From: Bradyrhizobium stylosanthis
GTDB taxonomy: Bacteria; Pseudomonadota; Alphaproteobacteria; Rhizobiales; Xanthobacteraceae
Length of the DNA stretch: 64,000 bases
Reading direction: 5' to 3'
Assembly (NCBI RefSeq): GCF_001641335.1
Contig: NZ_LVEM01000002.1
Coordinates: 1,343,663 to 1,407,662, forward strand
Shown: one piece after another, positions 17,204-25,081 of the stretch
Position numbering within the stretch: position 1 is the stretch's first letter
Layout: each line of letters starts with the position of its first letter
Program-made: the position numbers and the translations under genes
Notes under the pieces: model-generated
Databases searched by the model: none
Told to the model about the DNA's origin: nothing
Seen by the model: the letters and a program-made list of their open reading frames with translations, nothing else

Positions 17204-17902
17204 CTACGCCGCGTCGACGAGCACGAGTTCGGTGTCCTCGAGCGCCGTGATCGTCAGCCGATCCTCGTTGCGGATTGCGGCGCCGTCGCGGGCATTGACG
17301 CGTACGCCGTTGATCGTGACCGAACCCGCCGCCGGCACGAGGTAAAGATGCCGTGACCTCTCGGGCGTGTACTCCGCGCTCTCGCCGGCCTTCAGCGTGG
17401 TGGCGAGCACCCGCGCATCGGCGCGGATCGGAAGCGCGTCGGTGTCGCCTTCGATGCCGCTCGCGATCGTCACGAGCTTGCCGGAGCGGTCCGCCTTGGG
17501 GAACGGCTTCGAGCCCCAGGTCGGCTGTCCGCCGCGCTGCGTCGGCTCGATCCAGATCTGGAAGATCCGTGTCTTGCTCGGCTCCAGATTGTATTCGGAG
17601 TGGCGGATGCCGCTGCCGGCACTCATCACCTGCACGTCGCCCGCTTCAGTCCGGCCCTCGTTGCCGAGGCTGTCCTGATGGGTGATCGCGCCCTCGCGCA
17701 CATAGGTGATGATTTCCATGTTGGCGTGGGGATGGGCGGGAAAGCCGCTGTTTGGCGCGATCTCGTCGTCGTTCCACACCCGCAAGCTCCCATGGCCCAT
17801 GTTGTTGGGGTCATAATGACTTGCGAAGGAGAAATGATGCTTGGCCTTGAGCCAGCCGTGATCGGCGCCGCCGAGCTTGTCGAAAGGTCTGAGTTCGATC
17901 AT
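17204..17902 (-). CDS. Pirin family protein (YhhW-like quercetinase)
   Basis: A 232-aa bicupin. The metal ligands of the N-terminal cupin are visible in AHPHANMEIITY, in THQDSLG and in GIRHSEYN. The length and the opening sequence HHFSFASHYDPN resemble E. coli YhhW, a quercetin 2,3-dioxygenase. Actual substrates in bacteria are unclear; quinone or flavonoid-like aromatics are plausible. It lies between wrbA and the SDR gene in a minus-strand set. The initial Met is the only reasonable start, since the pirin fold begins at once. Confidence 0.92.
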   Translation of the reverse strand: MIELRPFDKLGGADHGWLKAKHHFSFASHYDPNNMGHGSLRVWNDDEIAPNSGFPAHPHANMEIITYVREGAITHQDSLGNEGRTEAGDVQVMSAGSGIRHSEYNLEPSKTRIFQIWIEPTQRGGQPTWGSKPFPKADRSGKLVTIASGIEGDTDALPIRADARVLATTLKAGESAEYTPERSRHLYLVPAAGSVTINGVRVNARDGAAIRNEDRLTITALEDTELVLVDAA

Positions 17903-17937
17903 CTGCGTAATCCTTGTGTGAGTGGGAGGCGCCTTGT

Positions 17938-18690
17938 TCAGGCGCCGAACCCGCCGTCGACGTTGAGCACCGTGCCGGTGACGAAGGAGGCTTGCGGGCT
18001 TGCGAGGAACACCACGCCAGCGGCGACTTCCTCGGGACGGCCGAAGCGCTGCAGCGCGTGCTGCTTGCGCTGGGCTTCCGCGAAGTCGCGGTCGTCGTCC
18101 GGGTTCATGTCGGTGTTGATCGAGCCGGGCTGCACCACGTTGACGGTGATGCCGCGCGGGCCGAGGTCGCGTGCCGCGCCCTTGGTGTAGCCGACGACCG
18201 CCGCCTTGGTGGCGACGTAGTCGGCAAGGCCCGGGAACGAGGCGCGGTCGGCGAGCATCGAGCCCACGGTGACGATGCGGCCGCCTTCGCCCATCAGCTG
18301 CGAGGCGGCGCGGATCGCCGCGATCACGCCATGCACGTTGACCTGGTCCTGGCGGGCCAGCGCATCGGTGTCCGCCTTGGCATCGTCGATCGCGCCGCCC
18401 GCGGCAACGCCGGCATTGTTGACGAGGATGTCGAGACGGCCGAATTCCTTGGCGACATCGTTGACGAGCTGCGTCACGTCCTTCGCCGAAGCCTGATCGG
18501 CCTTGAAGGCGCGGGCCCTGACGCCCTTGGCCTTCAGTTCAGTGACGACGGCTTCCGCCTTGTCGGGCGAAGCCACATAGCTGATGGCGACGTCGGCGCC
18601 TTCATCGGCGAGAGCGCGGGCCGAGGCCGCGCCGATGCCGCGCGAGCCGCCGGTGACGAGGGCAACCTTGCCTGAGAGCTGCTTGGTCAT
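17938..18690 (-). CDS. SDR family NAD(P)-dependent oxidoreductase
   Basis: A 250-aa classical short-chain dehydrogenase. It has the cofactor loop TGGSRGIG, NNAG, the catalytic Ser in VTVGSMLADR and the Tyr/Lys pair in LADYVATKAA. The C-terminus DGGFGA is typical. The Asn/Ser-type residues after the second strand suggest NADP(H) use, but this is weak. The start at 18690 (MTKQLSGKVALVTGG) is chosen because the domain begins there. It lies 35 bp upstream of pirin and is divergent from the LysR gene, which probably regulates the SDR-pirin-wrbA set. Confidence 0.93.
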   Translation of the reverse strand: MTKQLSGKVALVTGGSRGIGAASARALADEGADVAISYVASPDKAEAVVTELKAKGVRARAFKADQASAKDVTQLVNDVAKEFGRLDILVNNAGVAAGGAIDDAKADTDALARQDQVNVHGVIAAIRAASQLMGEGGRIVTVGSMLADRASFPGLADYVATKAAVVGYTKGAARDLGPRGITVNVVQPGSINTDMNPDDDRDFAEAQRKQHALQRFGRPEEVAAGVVFLASPQASFVTGTVLNVDGGFGA

Positions 18691-18755
18691 TGGATTTCTC
18701 CGTTGCTGAATTCCTGATGACCCTTGGATAAGCCTCCGCCTGTGGTATAGAAATA

Positions 18756-18779
18756 GAAACTGTTGAAACGCATTGTTTC
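18756..18779. promoter_or_regulatory. Candidate LysR-type operator
   Basis: In the 116-bp gap between the divergent SDR and LysR genes, GAAAC (18756-18760) and GAAAC (18765-18769) are followed by the inverted GTTTC (18775-18779). This creates a dyad typical of LysR-type control regions. Binding is inferred from position only. Confidence 0.35.
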
Positions 18780-18806
18780 CGTAAGCATCCCGATTGGACG
18801 GTTCCC

Positions 18807-19742
18807 ATGGCACGACTCCCCGATTTCGAGGCGCTCGCGATTTTCGCAAAAGTCGTGGAATTACGGTCGTTTGCAGGGGCCGCGAGCGAGCTGACGATGT
18901 CCAAGGCGACGGTGTCGAAGGCCGTGACCCGGCTGGAAGAGCGGCTCGGGGCGCGCCTGTTCAACCGCACCTCGCGCCGGCTCGCGCTGACGGACGCCGG
19001 CCACAAGCTCGCCGACCGCGCGACGCGTCTGCTCGCGGACGGCGAGGCGGCGGAGAACGAGGCGCTGGCGCAGTCGGTGGCGCCGCGCGGCCTGGTGCGG
19101 CTCGCCGTGCCCATGACGTTCGGCATCAAGGCCGTGGCGCCGCTGCTGCCGGAGTTCTTCGAGGCCTATCCGGAAGTCTCGGTCGATCTGCATTTGAGCG
19201 ATGCGACGGTCGACCTGATCGGCGAAGGTTTCGACATGGCGGTGCGCATCGCGCGGCTGCCGGACTCCTCGCTGATCGCGCGGCGGCTGTTCACCATGCC
19301 GCGCTTCACGGTGGCGGCACCATCCTATCTGAAGAAGCACGGGCGGCCGACGCATCCGATGCATCTGGCCGAGCACAAGTGCTTCGCTTACGCCTATCTC
19401 TCGACGCCGAACGTCTGGCACTACACCAATTCCGCCGGCGAGCAGGCCAGCGTGCGTCCGGGCGGACTGCTTCGCGTCAACAATGGCGAGGCCGTAATGC
19501 CCTCGCTGATCGCAGGCCTCGGCATCGCCGAGCTGCCCGAATTCATCGTCGGCGAAGCCATCTCCTCTGGAGAAGTCGAAGTGATCCTGAAGGACTGGAA
19601 GCAGGCCGAAGGCGCCGTGCATCTGGTCACCCCGCCCGGCGGCCCGCGCCCCGCGCGCGTCGAAGCACTCGGCGATTTCCTCGCGGCGAAGCTGCCGGGT
19701 ACGTGCAAGCGACGGCCGAAGAAGGGTGGCAAAACCGGTTAG
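18807..19742 (+). CDS. LysR family transcriptional regulator
   Basis: A 311-aa LTTR. The N-terminal winged HTH is RSFAGAASELTMSKATVSKA, then LEERLGARLFNRTSRRLALT. The C-terminal substrate-binding domain includes GLVRLAVPMTFGIKAVAPLL and a hinge typical of the CrgA/DhnR-like group. It probably senses a small electrophile or aromatic and activates the divergent SDR-pirin-wrbA set. The lack of other genes sharing its promoter strengthens that link. Confidence 0.92.
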   Translation: MARLPDFEALAIFAKVVELRSFAGAASELTMSKATVSKAVTRLEERLGARLFNRTSRRLALTDAGHKLADRATRLLADGEAAENEALAQSVAPRGLVRLAVPMTFGIKAVAPLLPEFFEAYPEVSVDLHLSDATVDLIGEGFDMAVRIARLPDSSLIARRLFTMPRFTVAAPSYLKKHGRPTHPMHLAEHKCFAYAYLSTPNVWHYTNSAGEQASVRPGGLLRVNNGEAVMPSLIAGLGIAELPEFIVGEAISSGEVEVILKDWKQAEGAVHLVTPPGGPRPARVEALGDFLAAKLPGTCKRRPKKGGKTG

Positions 19743-19753
19743 ATGCCTACCTA

Positions 19754-19854
19754 CGTGGGCACGGTGCTTCGGACCTTTGCCCGCCTTACGATATCTCGCT
19801 AGTCTATCGTCCGAGCAAGCTGCCGTAGGGTGGGCAAAGCGAAGCGTGCCCACG
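19754..19854. repeat. Pair of opposed REP palindromes upstream of the RAYT relic
   Basis: A degenerate REP copy at about 19754-19800 is followed by an intact copy in the opposite orientation at 19823-19854, so the two form a BIME-like unit. The 19823-19854 copy (32 bp, beginning CCGTAGGGTGGGCAAAGCG) is the exact reverse complement of the copy at 20420-20451 on the far side of the transposase relic. Confidence 0.8.
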
Positions 19855-19898
19855 TCTTTGCCCGGGGGAATCGCAGACTTCGCCTAATGGAATCGTAA

Positions 19899-20418
19899 GC
19901 GTCTCGATATCGCCGAGCGCAAGGCAGCACCTTCTTCTTCACCGTTGTGCTTGAAGATCGCTCGCACTCTACTCGTCGATCAAGCTGACCGCTTGCGCCG
20001 CATCTATCAGACCATCCAGCGACGCCGCCCGTTCGAGACGGTCGCGATCTGTATCCTGCCCGACCATCTCCATGCCATTTGGTCGCTTCCCGACCACGAC
20101 GTCGATTTTTCATCGCGGTGGAATCTGATCAAAAGCGGATTTTCGCGCGGCTTGGAGGCTGGGCCGCCGTCAATAAGCAAATTGAAGAAGCGCGAGAAGG
20201 GGATCTGGCAGCGCCGTTATTGGGAGCACGCAATTCGTGACGATGCGGATCTGGAGCGGCACGTTGACTACATTCATTTCAACCCCGTGAAGCACGGCCT
20301 CGTCAGCCGGGCGCGCGATTGGTCTCTCAGTAGTTTTCATCGCTACGTCGACCAGGGCGTGCTTCCCGCGGATTGGGGAGGGGACATGCGGGATGTTGCT
20401 GGGCACTTCGGAGAGTGA
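19899..20418 (+). pseudogene. REP-associated tyrosine transposase (RAYT), broken
   Basis: A transposase of the IS200/IS605-like RAYT family, which moves or maintains REP palindromes through single-strand cleavage. From 19899 one frame reads SRYRRAQGSTFFFTVVLEDR, the normal RAYT N-terminus. At about 19965 the reading shifts by one base into the frame TLLVDQADRLRRIY. Removing a single C (near 19965) restores EDRSTLLVDQ exactly. The start codon position carries GCG, with a TAA just upstream. The C-terminal part keeps the HUH motif (DHLHAIW) and the catalytic-Tyr region HVDYIHFNPVKHG. I conclude a pseudogene made by start loss plus frameshift. Downstream translation alone would give a 157-aa fragment. 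Confidence 0.85.
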
Positions 20419-20419
20419 T

Positions 20420-20451
20420 CGTGGGCACGCTTCGCTTTGCCCACCCTACGG
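20420..20451. repeat. REP palindrome flanking the RAYT relic
   Basis: A 32-bp element that is the perfect reverse complement of 19823-19854. It begins CGTGGGCACGCTTCGCTTTG and lies directly after the transposase stop. A further diverged copy occurs at 62503-62535. It marks the right end of a REP-RAYT unit. Confidence 0.85.
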
Positions 20452-20472
20452 CATCTCGCTTTTCGGCCTGAC

Positions 20473-20730
20473 CTACGACACCTTCACGCCGTTGATGGCG
20501 ACGATGCGCAGGTTCGGCTTCAGCGTTCCCTCGAGCTGCGAACTCAATTCGTGGACACGCGGGTCCGTCGAGCGTGCCGCGCAGACGGCGTATTGATGGA
20601 CCGATTGCGCCAGGGCCCGCCGCGCTTCGGGTGTTCGCGTCACGTCCGGCTTCGACAGCCGCAGGACGATCGCGGCGAGATTGACCAGCATCTCGTCCAG
20701 GGCGACGTCGATGGTCCGAACGTTGTGCAT
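20473..20730 (-). CDS. Hypothetical protein, 85 aa
   Basis: No family recognised. The ATG at 20730 is preceded by GGGAG at a spacing of 6, which supports translation. The predicted protein is mostly helical (ALDEMLVNLAAIVLRL), with two Cys and a positively charged middle; it has no signal peptide. It lies between the right REP copy and the Bug-leader remnant, so it may be a genus-specific gene. Composition is natural and the opposite-strand frame is not, which favours it being real. Confidence 0.5.
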   Translation of the reverse strand: MHNVRTIDVALDEMLVNLAAIVLRLSKPDVTRTPEARRALAQSVHQYAVCAARSTDPRVHELSSQLEGTLKPNLRIVAINGVKVS

Positions 20731-20812
20731 CACTCACTCCCTGGAAGGGCAACAGCGGGTCCATCGATGCGTTCCCGGGCGGGCCGGGTATGGTTAATGC
20801 CTGGTAAACGTC

Positions 20813-20940
20813 TTGTTCTTGCCGGCCGCCGCGCTAGGCTGGCCGGACAAACAAAGAAAATCAGGGGAGACACCAGTATGGATCGCCGCGATCTCCTGCG
20901 CGCCGTTGCGGCATTGCCGCGGACGGAGTTTTTAACCAAG
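20813..20940 (+). pseudogene. Truncated leader of a Bug-type receptor gene
   Basis: The segment around ATG 20878 (MDRRDLLRAVAALPR) closely matches the beginning of the intact Bug gene at 21971 (MNRRELLKAAAVLPL). The upstream DNA, including an AAACAAAGAAAATCAGGGGAG-type leader, is also similar to the corresponding leader before 21971. Similarity stops after about 15 codons, and the open frame continues into unrelated sequence overlapping the next gene. I read this as the 5' stub of a duplicated Bug gene, deleted by recombination. Confidence 0.5.
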
Positions 20941-21061
20941 CAGTTTGCCAAGGAAAGAAGCGCCAGGCGCCGTCGCGTTGCGGTCATAAACTTTGTTGTC
21001 TATATCCGCGCCGCGTTTTGTTTCCTGCTTCGTGTTTCTCAACAACCCGATCGACCGCTAC

Positions 21062-21832
21062 ATGATGCTTCGTCTTGTTTGCCTCGTCCTGTTCGCACTA
21101 TGCCTAGCCGGTCCCGCGCAGGCGCAAACCACCCAGCCGGCGACGGTTGCCAAGCCGGCAAAGAACGCGCCTTCCAAGCCGGCACCTGCTTCGCGGTCCA
21201 CGCCGCAAGCTGCAGGACCGTGCGTCGGCGTGATATCGCTGCTGGGCGATCGCTTCATCGTGAAGAAGATCGGCGCGACCGTGTTCGGCAACGAGAACAA
21301 GGAGGTTCCGGTCGACGGTTTCGGGCTCGATGACCTCGTCGTCGAGCGTGTGAGGGCCGCGGTCGGCTCCGGTTTTGTCGTCCGCAGGATCGCCGCTGAT
21401 AAATCCGCATTCAGTTCCTACGATCCCGGGCTTGGCATGTTCGCTCGCAGCGACAAGGCCGGCGCCATCGTCCGACAAGTTGCCGGTCAGGCCGGATGCA
21501 AACGCTATGTCGTCGTGATCAAGGGAATACGCCAGGGTGGATTCTTCGGCATCGGTGTCATGAAGGGCAGCCCGTTGTACAACATGGCCGACATCTACGC
21601 GGTAATACGGATCTACGTTCATGACGGGCAAAGCTTCGATATTCTGAAGAGCAGCGAAGGCTCGATCAGCGGAAGCAACTTTATGACCGGGCCGCCGACG
21701 CTGCGTATCGATTGGGCGCAGTGGCCAGAACCGCCGGAAGCCGCCAACAATCCAGTGATGCGCGCCTCGACGCGGCAACTGCTCGGCAACGTCCTCGACA
21801 AGAGCCTGCCTACCTTGTTGCAGTCGCAGTAG
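21062..21832 (+). CDS. Exported hypothetical protein, 256 aa
   Basis: A signal peptide (MMLRLVCLVLFALCLAGPAQAQ) is followed by a Pro/Ala-rich linker (KPAKNAPSKPAPASRST) and a domain starting GPCVGVISLLGDRFIVKKIG. The rest is mixed alpha/beta with a glycine-rich stretch (GIRQGGFFGIGVM). No family is recognised. It is probably periplasmic or surface associated. Two adjacent ATG codons (21062, 21065) are possible starts; the upstream frame is not protein-like. It lies 138 bp upstream of the Bug receptor on the same strand, but a functional link is not evident. Confidence 0.75.
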   Translation: MMLRLVCLVLFALCLAGPAQAQTTQPATVAKPAKNAPSKPAPASRSTPQAAGPCVGVISLLGDRFIVKKIGATVFGNENKEVPVDGFGLDDLVVERVRAAVGSGFVVRRIAADKSAFSSYDPGLGMFARSDKAGAIVRQVAGQAGCKRYVVVIKGIRQGGFFGIGVMKGSPLYNMADIYAVIRIYVHDGQSFDILKSSEGSISGSNFMTGPPTLRIDWAQWPEPPEAANNPVMRASTRQLLGNVLDKSLPTLLQSQ

Positions 21833-21970
21833 TTGAGGAGATCCGGCCAACCGGTCGACACCCCCCTCCAGGCCCCTCCGGGGAGGGTGCAAGCGCACGG
21901 CTATCGCAACACAATCCATTTCGGTTAGGCTGCCTCCCAACAACGAAAACAATCGGGGAGGTACCAATCA

Positions 21971-22960
21971 ATGAACCGCCGCGAACTCCTGAAGGCCGCC
22001 GCTGTGCTACCGCTGGTACAGGCAGCTTGCTCTCAATCAAGCTTTGCCCAAGCTCTTTACCCCTCGCGCAACATCACCATGATCGTACCGTTCCCGGCCG
22101 GCGGCCAGGCCGATCTTGCCGCGCGCCCGGTGGCGATGGCGCTGGAGCGGGTCCTCGGCAAGCCCGTGATCGTCGACAACCGCGCCGGCGGCGGCGGCGG
22201 ATCGGTCGGCAATGCCGCCGCCGCGCGCGCCGAGCCCGACGGCTATACGCTGCTGATGACGCTGTCCTCGCTCGCGGTGCTGCCCGAGGCCGACCGGCTG
22301 TTCGACCGGCCCGTCGCCTACGAGGTCTCGCAATTCATGCCGATCGCGCGCGTGCTGGCCGATCCCACGCTGCTCGCGGTGCCGGCGTCCGCACCCTGGA
22401 AGACCGCGCAGGAATTCGTCGAGGACGCGAGGAAGCGGCCGGGGCAGATCACCTACGGCTCGTCCGGTCCCTACGGCACGCTGCATGTGGCGATGGAGAT
22501 GTTCACCAACAGCGCCGGCATCAAGCTCATGCACGTGCCGTTTCGCGGCGCCGGTCCCGCGCTCACCGCGCTGCTCAGCGGCACCGTGCAGGCGATCGCG
22601 GCCGCGCCGGGCACGCTGAAGCCGCAGGTCGACGACGGCAAGCTGCGTGTGCTCGGCAATTGCGGCGCGCAGCGCATCGCAAGCTTCCCCGACGTGCCGA
22701 CCTTCCAGGAGCTCGGCTACAAGGATGTCGAGATGTACATCTGGGCGGGGCTGTTTGCGCAGAGCTCTCTGCCCGCGCCGATCGCGACTCGCCTGCGCGA
22801 GGCGATGGCGCAGGTGATGGCGAGCCCCGAGGTCCTCAAGGCCTTCGAGACCTCGGGCAGCCTCGTCGCCTATCAGGATGCGCCGGCCTTCTCCGCATTC
22901 GTCGCGACGGACAGCGCGCGGCTGATCGCGGCGGTGAAGAAGATCGGCAGGGTGGAGTAG
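21971..22960 (+). CDS. Bug-family tripartite tricarboxylate transporter substrate-binding protein
   Basis: A 329-aa periplasmic solute receptor. The N-terminus has a Tat-like motif (RRELLK) followed by a possible lipobox (LVQAAC), so it may be a Tat-exported lipoprotein. Mature sequence begins near YPSRNITMIVPFPAGGQAD, with the Bug signatures VIVDNRAGGGG and YTLLMT. The later stretches HVPFRGAGPALTALL and SFPDVPTFQELGY are characteristic. No TctA/TctB membrane partners occur in this window, so it is an orphan receptor. Ligand unknown, probably a carboxylate. GGGGAGG-like sequence precedes the ATG. Confidence 0.92.
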   Translation: MNRRELLKAAAVLPLVQAACSQSSFAQALYPSRNITMIVPFPAGGQADLAARPVAMALERVLGKPVIVDNRAGGGGGSVGNAAAARAEPDGYTLLMTLSSLAVLPEADRLFDRPVAYEVSQFMPIARVLADPTLLAVPASAPWKTAQEFVEDARKRPGQITYGSSGPYGTLHVAMEMFTNSAGIKLMHVPFRGAGPALTALLSGTVQAIAAAPGTLKPQVDDGKLRVLGNCGAQRIASFPDVPTFQELGYKDVEMYIWAGLFAQSSLPAPIATRLREAMAQVMASPEVLKAFETSGSLVAYQDAPAFSAFVATDSARLIAAVKKIGRVE

Positions 22961-22973
22961 GGGCGCTCCAAAG

Positions 22974-23017
22974 CATGATCCGGAAAAGTGCGAAGCGGTT
23001 TTCCGGAAAGATCATGC
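22974..23017. repeat. GCATGATC-type palindromic repeat
   Basis: GCATGATC and its reverse complement GATCATGC enclose a hairpin with CGGAAAA and TTTTCCG arms. A related copy lies at 48980-49028. This is a common Bradyrhizobium-type intergenic palindrome. A second, different dyad (AGCGCGATGA/TCATCGCGCT) follows immediately at 23034-23068. Confidence 0.75.
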
Positions 23018-23033
23018 GTCTACAACAACCTAA

Positions 23034-23068
23034 AGCGCGATGACGATTCGTCCCAATCTCATCGCGCT
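23034..23068. repeat. AGCGCGATGA inverted repeat
   Basis: Perfect 10-bp arms AGCGCGATGA and TCATCGCGCT separated by 15 bases, directly after the GCATGATC palindrome. It may serve as a terminator for the Bug gene, but no clear U-tract follows. Confidence 0.6.
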
Positions 23069-23239
23069 CTAGAATTCGGTGCGGACCAGGCCCCGCAAAT
23101 TGTGCCGGTCATATCCCGGCGCGAACGCGCCTTCCCAGGAGGCCCTGAACGACGTCGCGGCCGTGAGGTCCCACCGGGCCTCCGCCCGCAAGATGCCGGT
23201 TTGCGCCGGCCCTGTTGCGGTGTGCCACGGACGATAGCG
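23069..23239 (-). pseudogene. C-terminal fragment of an outer-membrane beta-barrel protein
   Basis: On the minus strand the frame ending at a TAG (23069-23071) reads ILRAEARWDLTAATSFRASW, then EGAFAPGYDRHNLRGLVRTEF. Alternating strands and a terminal Phe closely resemble the end of autotransporter or BBP2-like barrels, which end in an aromatic residue for BAM recognition. Only about 57 codons are open in this frame and no start or N-terminal domain is present. I infer a remnant left by deletion between repeats. It is too short to be a functional barrel. Confidence 0.45.
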
Positions 23240-23351
23240 CCAGCGACGAGGTCTCCGGGGTTCCTGCCGCGCTCACTTTTTGTTGTTGGTCCAGAACCCG
23301 TCCCCGCCTCATTGATTGATGAGAATTCAAGGGAATCGGGAAGGATTTGTC

Positions 23352-23711
23352 ATGCGAGCAGAGCGGATAGCGCTGGGTGTGGCGCTCACGATCGGTGGTG
23401 TCGTCGCCCAGGGCGCAGCGTTCGCCGACGACTATCGCGGAACCATGGAGCAGCAGATGGCCTGCACACCGGATGTGTGGCGCCTGTGCAGCGACCAGAT
23501 CCCGGATGTGAACCGCATCGTCGCCTGTCTGCAGCAGAATACGCCGCAGCTCTCGAGCGGATGCCGGGCGGTGTTCCAGTCCAACAATCAGGCGCCGCCG
23601 CAGCAGCAGGCGCCACGCAATCGCGCCGCGCCATCCCCGCGCTACAATTCTGCGCCGCCGCCGCCCGCCGCTGCGCCATCATCCCCGCGGACCTATGACG
23701 AAGACGACTAG
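23352..23711 (+). CDS. Exported Cys-rich small protein, 119 aa
   Basis: A signal peptide (MRAERIALGVALTIGGVVAQ, cleavage near GAAFAD) precedes a compact Cys-rich unit, ACTPDVWRLCSDQIPD followed by IVACLQQN and LSSGCRAVF. Its spacing resembles the Cys_rich_FGFR (GLG1-like) repeat seen in small bacterial secreted proteins. The tail is Pro/Gln-rich (QAPPQQQAPRNRAAP) and ends acidic (YDEDD). GGAAGG precedes the ATG at 23352. The cysteines probably pair in the periplasm. Function unknown. Confidence 0.75.
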   Translation: MRAERIALGVALTIGGVVAQGAAFADDYRGTMEQQMACTPDVWRLCSDQIPDVNRIVACLQQNTPQLSSGCRAVFQSNNQAPPQQQAPRNRAAPSPRYNSAPPPPAAAPSSPRTYDEDD

Positions 23712-24017
23712 CGCACTCTTGAACGCTGCCGAAATGACGTCGCGTGCGATGTTTGTGGCGCTCGTGACAGTTCCGTGACAACGCCTTGGTTGCTTGGAAC
23801 CGCACCGGCGCTCTCAAATCGCGTCTGTTGATCTTGCGTGGTGCAAATACACGAAGCCTCGCGAACACTGGCGCGGTTCGCATTGATGCACGTGGTTCCC
23901 ACATCCACTCCGGCAAGATTCGTTCTAATTGTTTGTATGCATCGACACACGCAGCTGTTGTATGTTTATTAATGGTTGTATTGGCAAGAAGGCACCCGGA
24001 AATGCTGGAATGCCGGA
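23712..24017. other. Intergenic region upstream of the PAP2 phosphatase
   Basis: A 306-bp gap without a convincing ORF. It becomes AT-rich toward its 3' end (TTGTATGTTTATTAATGG near 23955), where the promoter for the phosphatase is likely. No repeat or RNA signature seen. Confidence 0.35.
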
Positions 24018-25055
24018 ATGCCAAACAACAACAGTCTTGGGTGGGATCGTTCGGAACTGGCTGACGGAATTGCGAACGCTGTGGATGACACGGCCGTTTC
24101 GTTACGGTTGTTCCGTTTGAACTGGATCATTGTCGCGGTCGTCCTGACCGTCTTTGCGCTCGGGCTTCTGCTGACGGATTTTCGGATCCGGCCCAGCGGC
24201 TATCTCTTCTTTCTCGGCATGGCCGGCCTCTACGGCTATTTTGGACTTCGCAACGTACGATCCGGGTCGAGAAATCCGCGGATCTTTGCCATCCTCTTCA
24301 TGCTTGCGCAGATCGTGCTGCTGCTGCTGCTGCTGACGTCGATCGGCTACATGGCGGCTGCGGCCAATCTCCCGATGCAGGAAGCAGGGCTGCTTGCGGC
24401 GGACCGCATGCTCGGGTTCGACTTCCGGGCCTATGTCAACTTCGCGAACGACCGGCCTTGGGTGCTCCGTGCGTTCGTGTTCACCTACGATTCCCTTCAC
24501 AGGCAATTGCTCGGTCTCATCATCCTTCTCCCCTTGCTCGGCTTTCATCGCCGGGCAGCGGAGTTCGTGCTGGCCTTTGCCATGACGCTGATCGCCGCAA
24601 CGATCATTTCCACGCTCGTTCCGGCCATAGGCGCTTATGGAGCCGTCGGGCTCGTGCAGGCAGACCATCCGAATATCGAGCCGATCTGTTATTTCGCGAC
24701 CCTGCACGAGCTTCCGCTCGTGCGCGACGGCGCCACCAGGGTTCTCGATGCATTCAACCTCGGCCCGATCCTGACCTTCCCGAGCTTCCATGCCATCTGC
24801 GCGGTGCTCTACAGCTGGGCCATGTGGCCGGTGCGTTGGCTGAGAGTCTTCGGGCTCGCGTGGAATAGCGTCATGCTGGCCGCAACGCCGGTCGGCGGAG
24901 GACACTTCTTCGCCGACATCGTCGCCGGAATCATCATCGCATTGGTCGCGATCTATATGGTCCGCCGTCTCGGGCCATACCTCGCGCGCAGTGCGCAGCC
25001 GGCGCGGCCGACATTGCTGCAGCCCGCGCGGCCGGCAATTGTCGGCGCGCAATAG
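24018..25055 (+). CDS. PAP2-superfamily membrane phosphatase
   Basis: A 345-aa polytopic membrane protein with about six hydrophobic segments. The PAP2 catalytic region is recognisable as FPSFHAICAVLYSW (central Ser/His) and GGGHFFADIVAGI (C-terminal His and Asp). The KX6RP motif is weak, as in the PAP2_3 subfamily (inositol phosphorylceramide synthase-like). It probably dephosphorylates or transfers lipid phosphates at the membrane. The ATG at 24018 (MPNNNSLGWDR) is chosen by composition; Shine-Dalgarno support is poor. It stands alone, with a convergent YbaK gene downstream. Confidence 0.83.
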   Translation: MPNNNSLGWDRSELADGIANAVDDTAVSLRLFRLNWIIVAVVLTVFALGLLLTDFRIRPSGYLFFLGMAGLYGYFGLRNVRSGSRNPRIFAILFMLAQIVLLLLLLTSIGYMAAAANLPMQEAGLLAADRMLGFDFRAYVNFANDRPWVLRAFVFTYDSLHRQLLGLIILLPLLGFHRRAAEFVLAFAMTLIAATIISTLVPAIGAYGAVGLVQADHPNIEPICYFATLHELPLVRDGATRVLDAFNLGPILTFPSFHAICAVLYSWAMWPVRWLRVFGLAWNSVMLAATPVGGGHFFADIVAGIIIALVAIYMVRRLGPYLARSAQPARPTLLQPARPAIVGAQ

Positions 25056-25081
25056 CCAAACCGCTCCGGCGTTGCCGCGCC

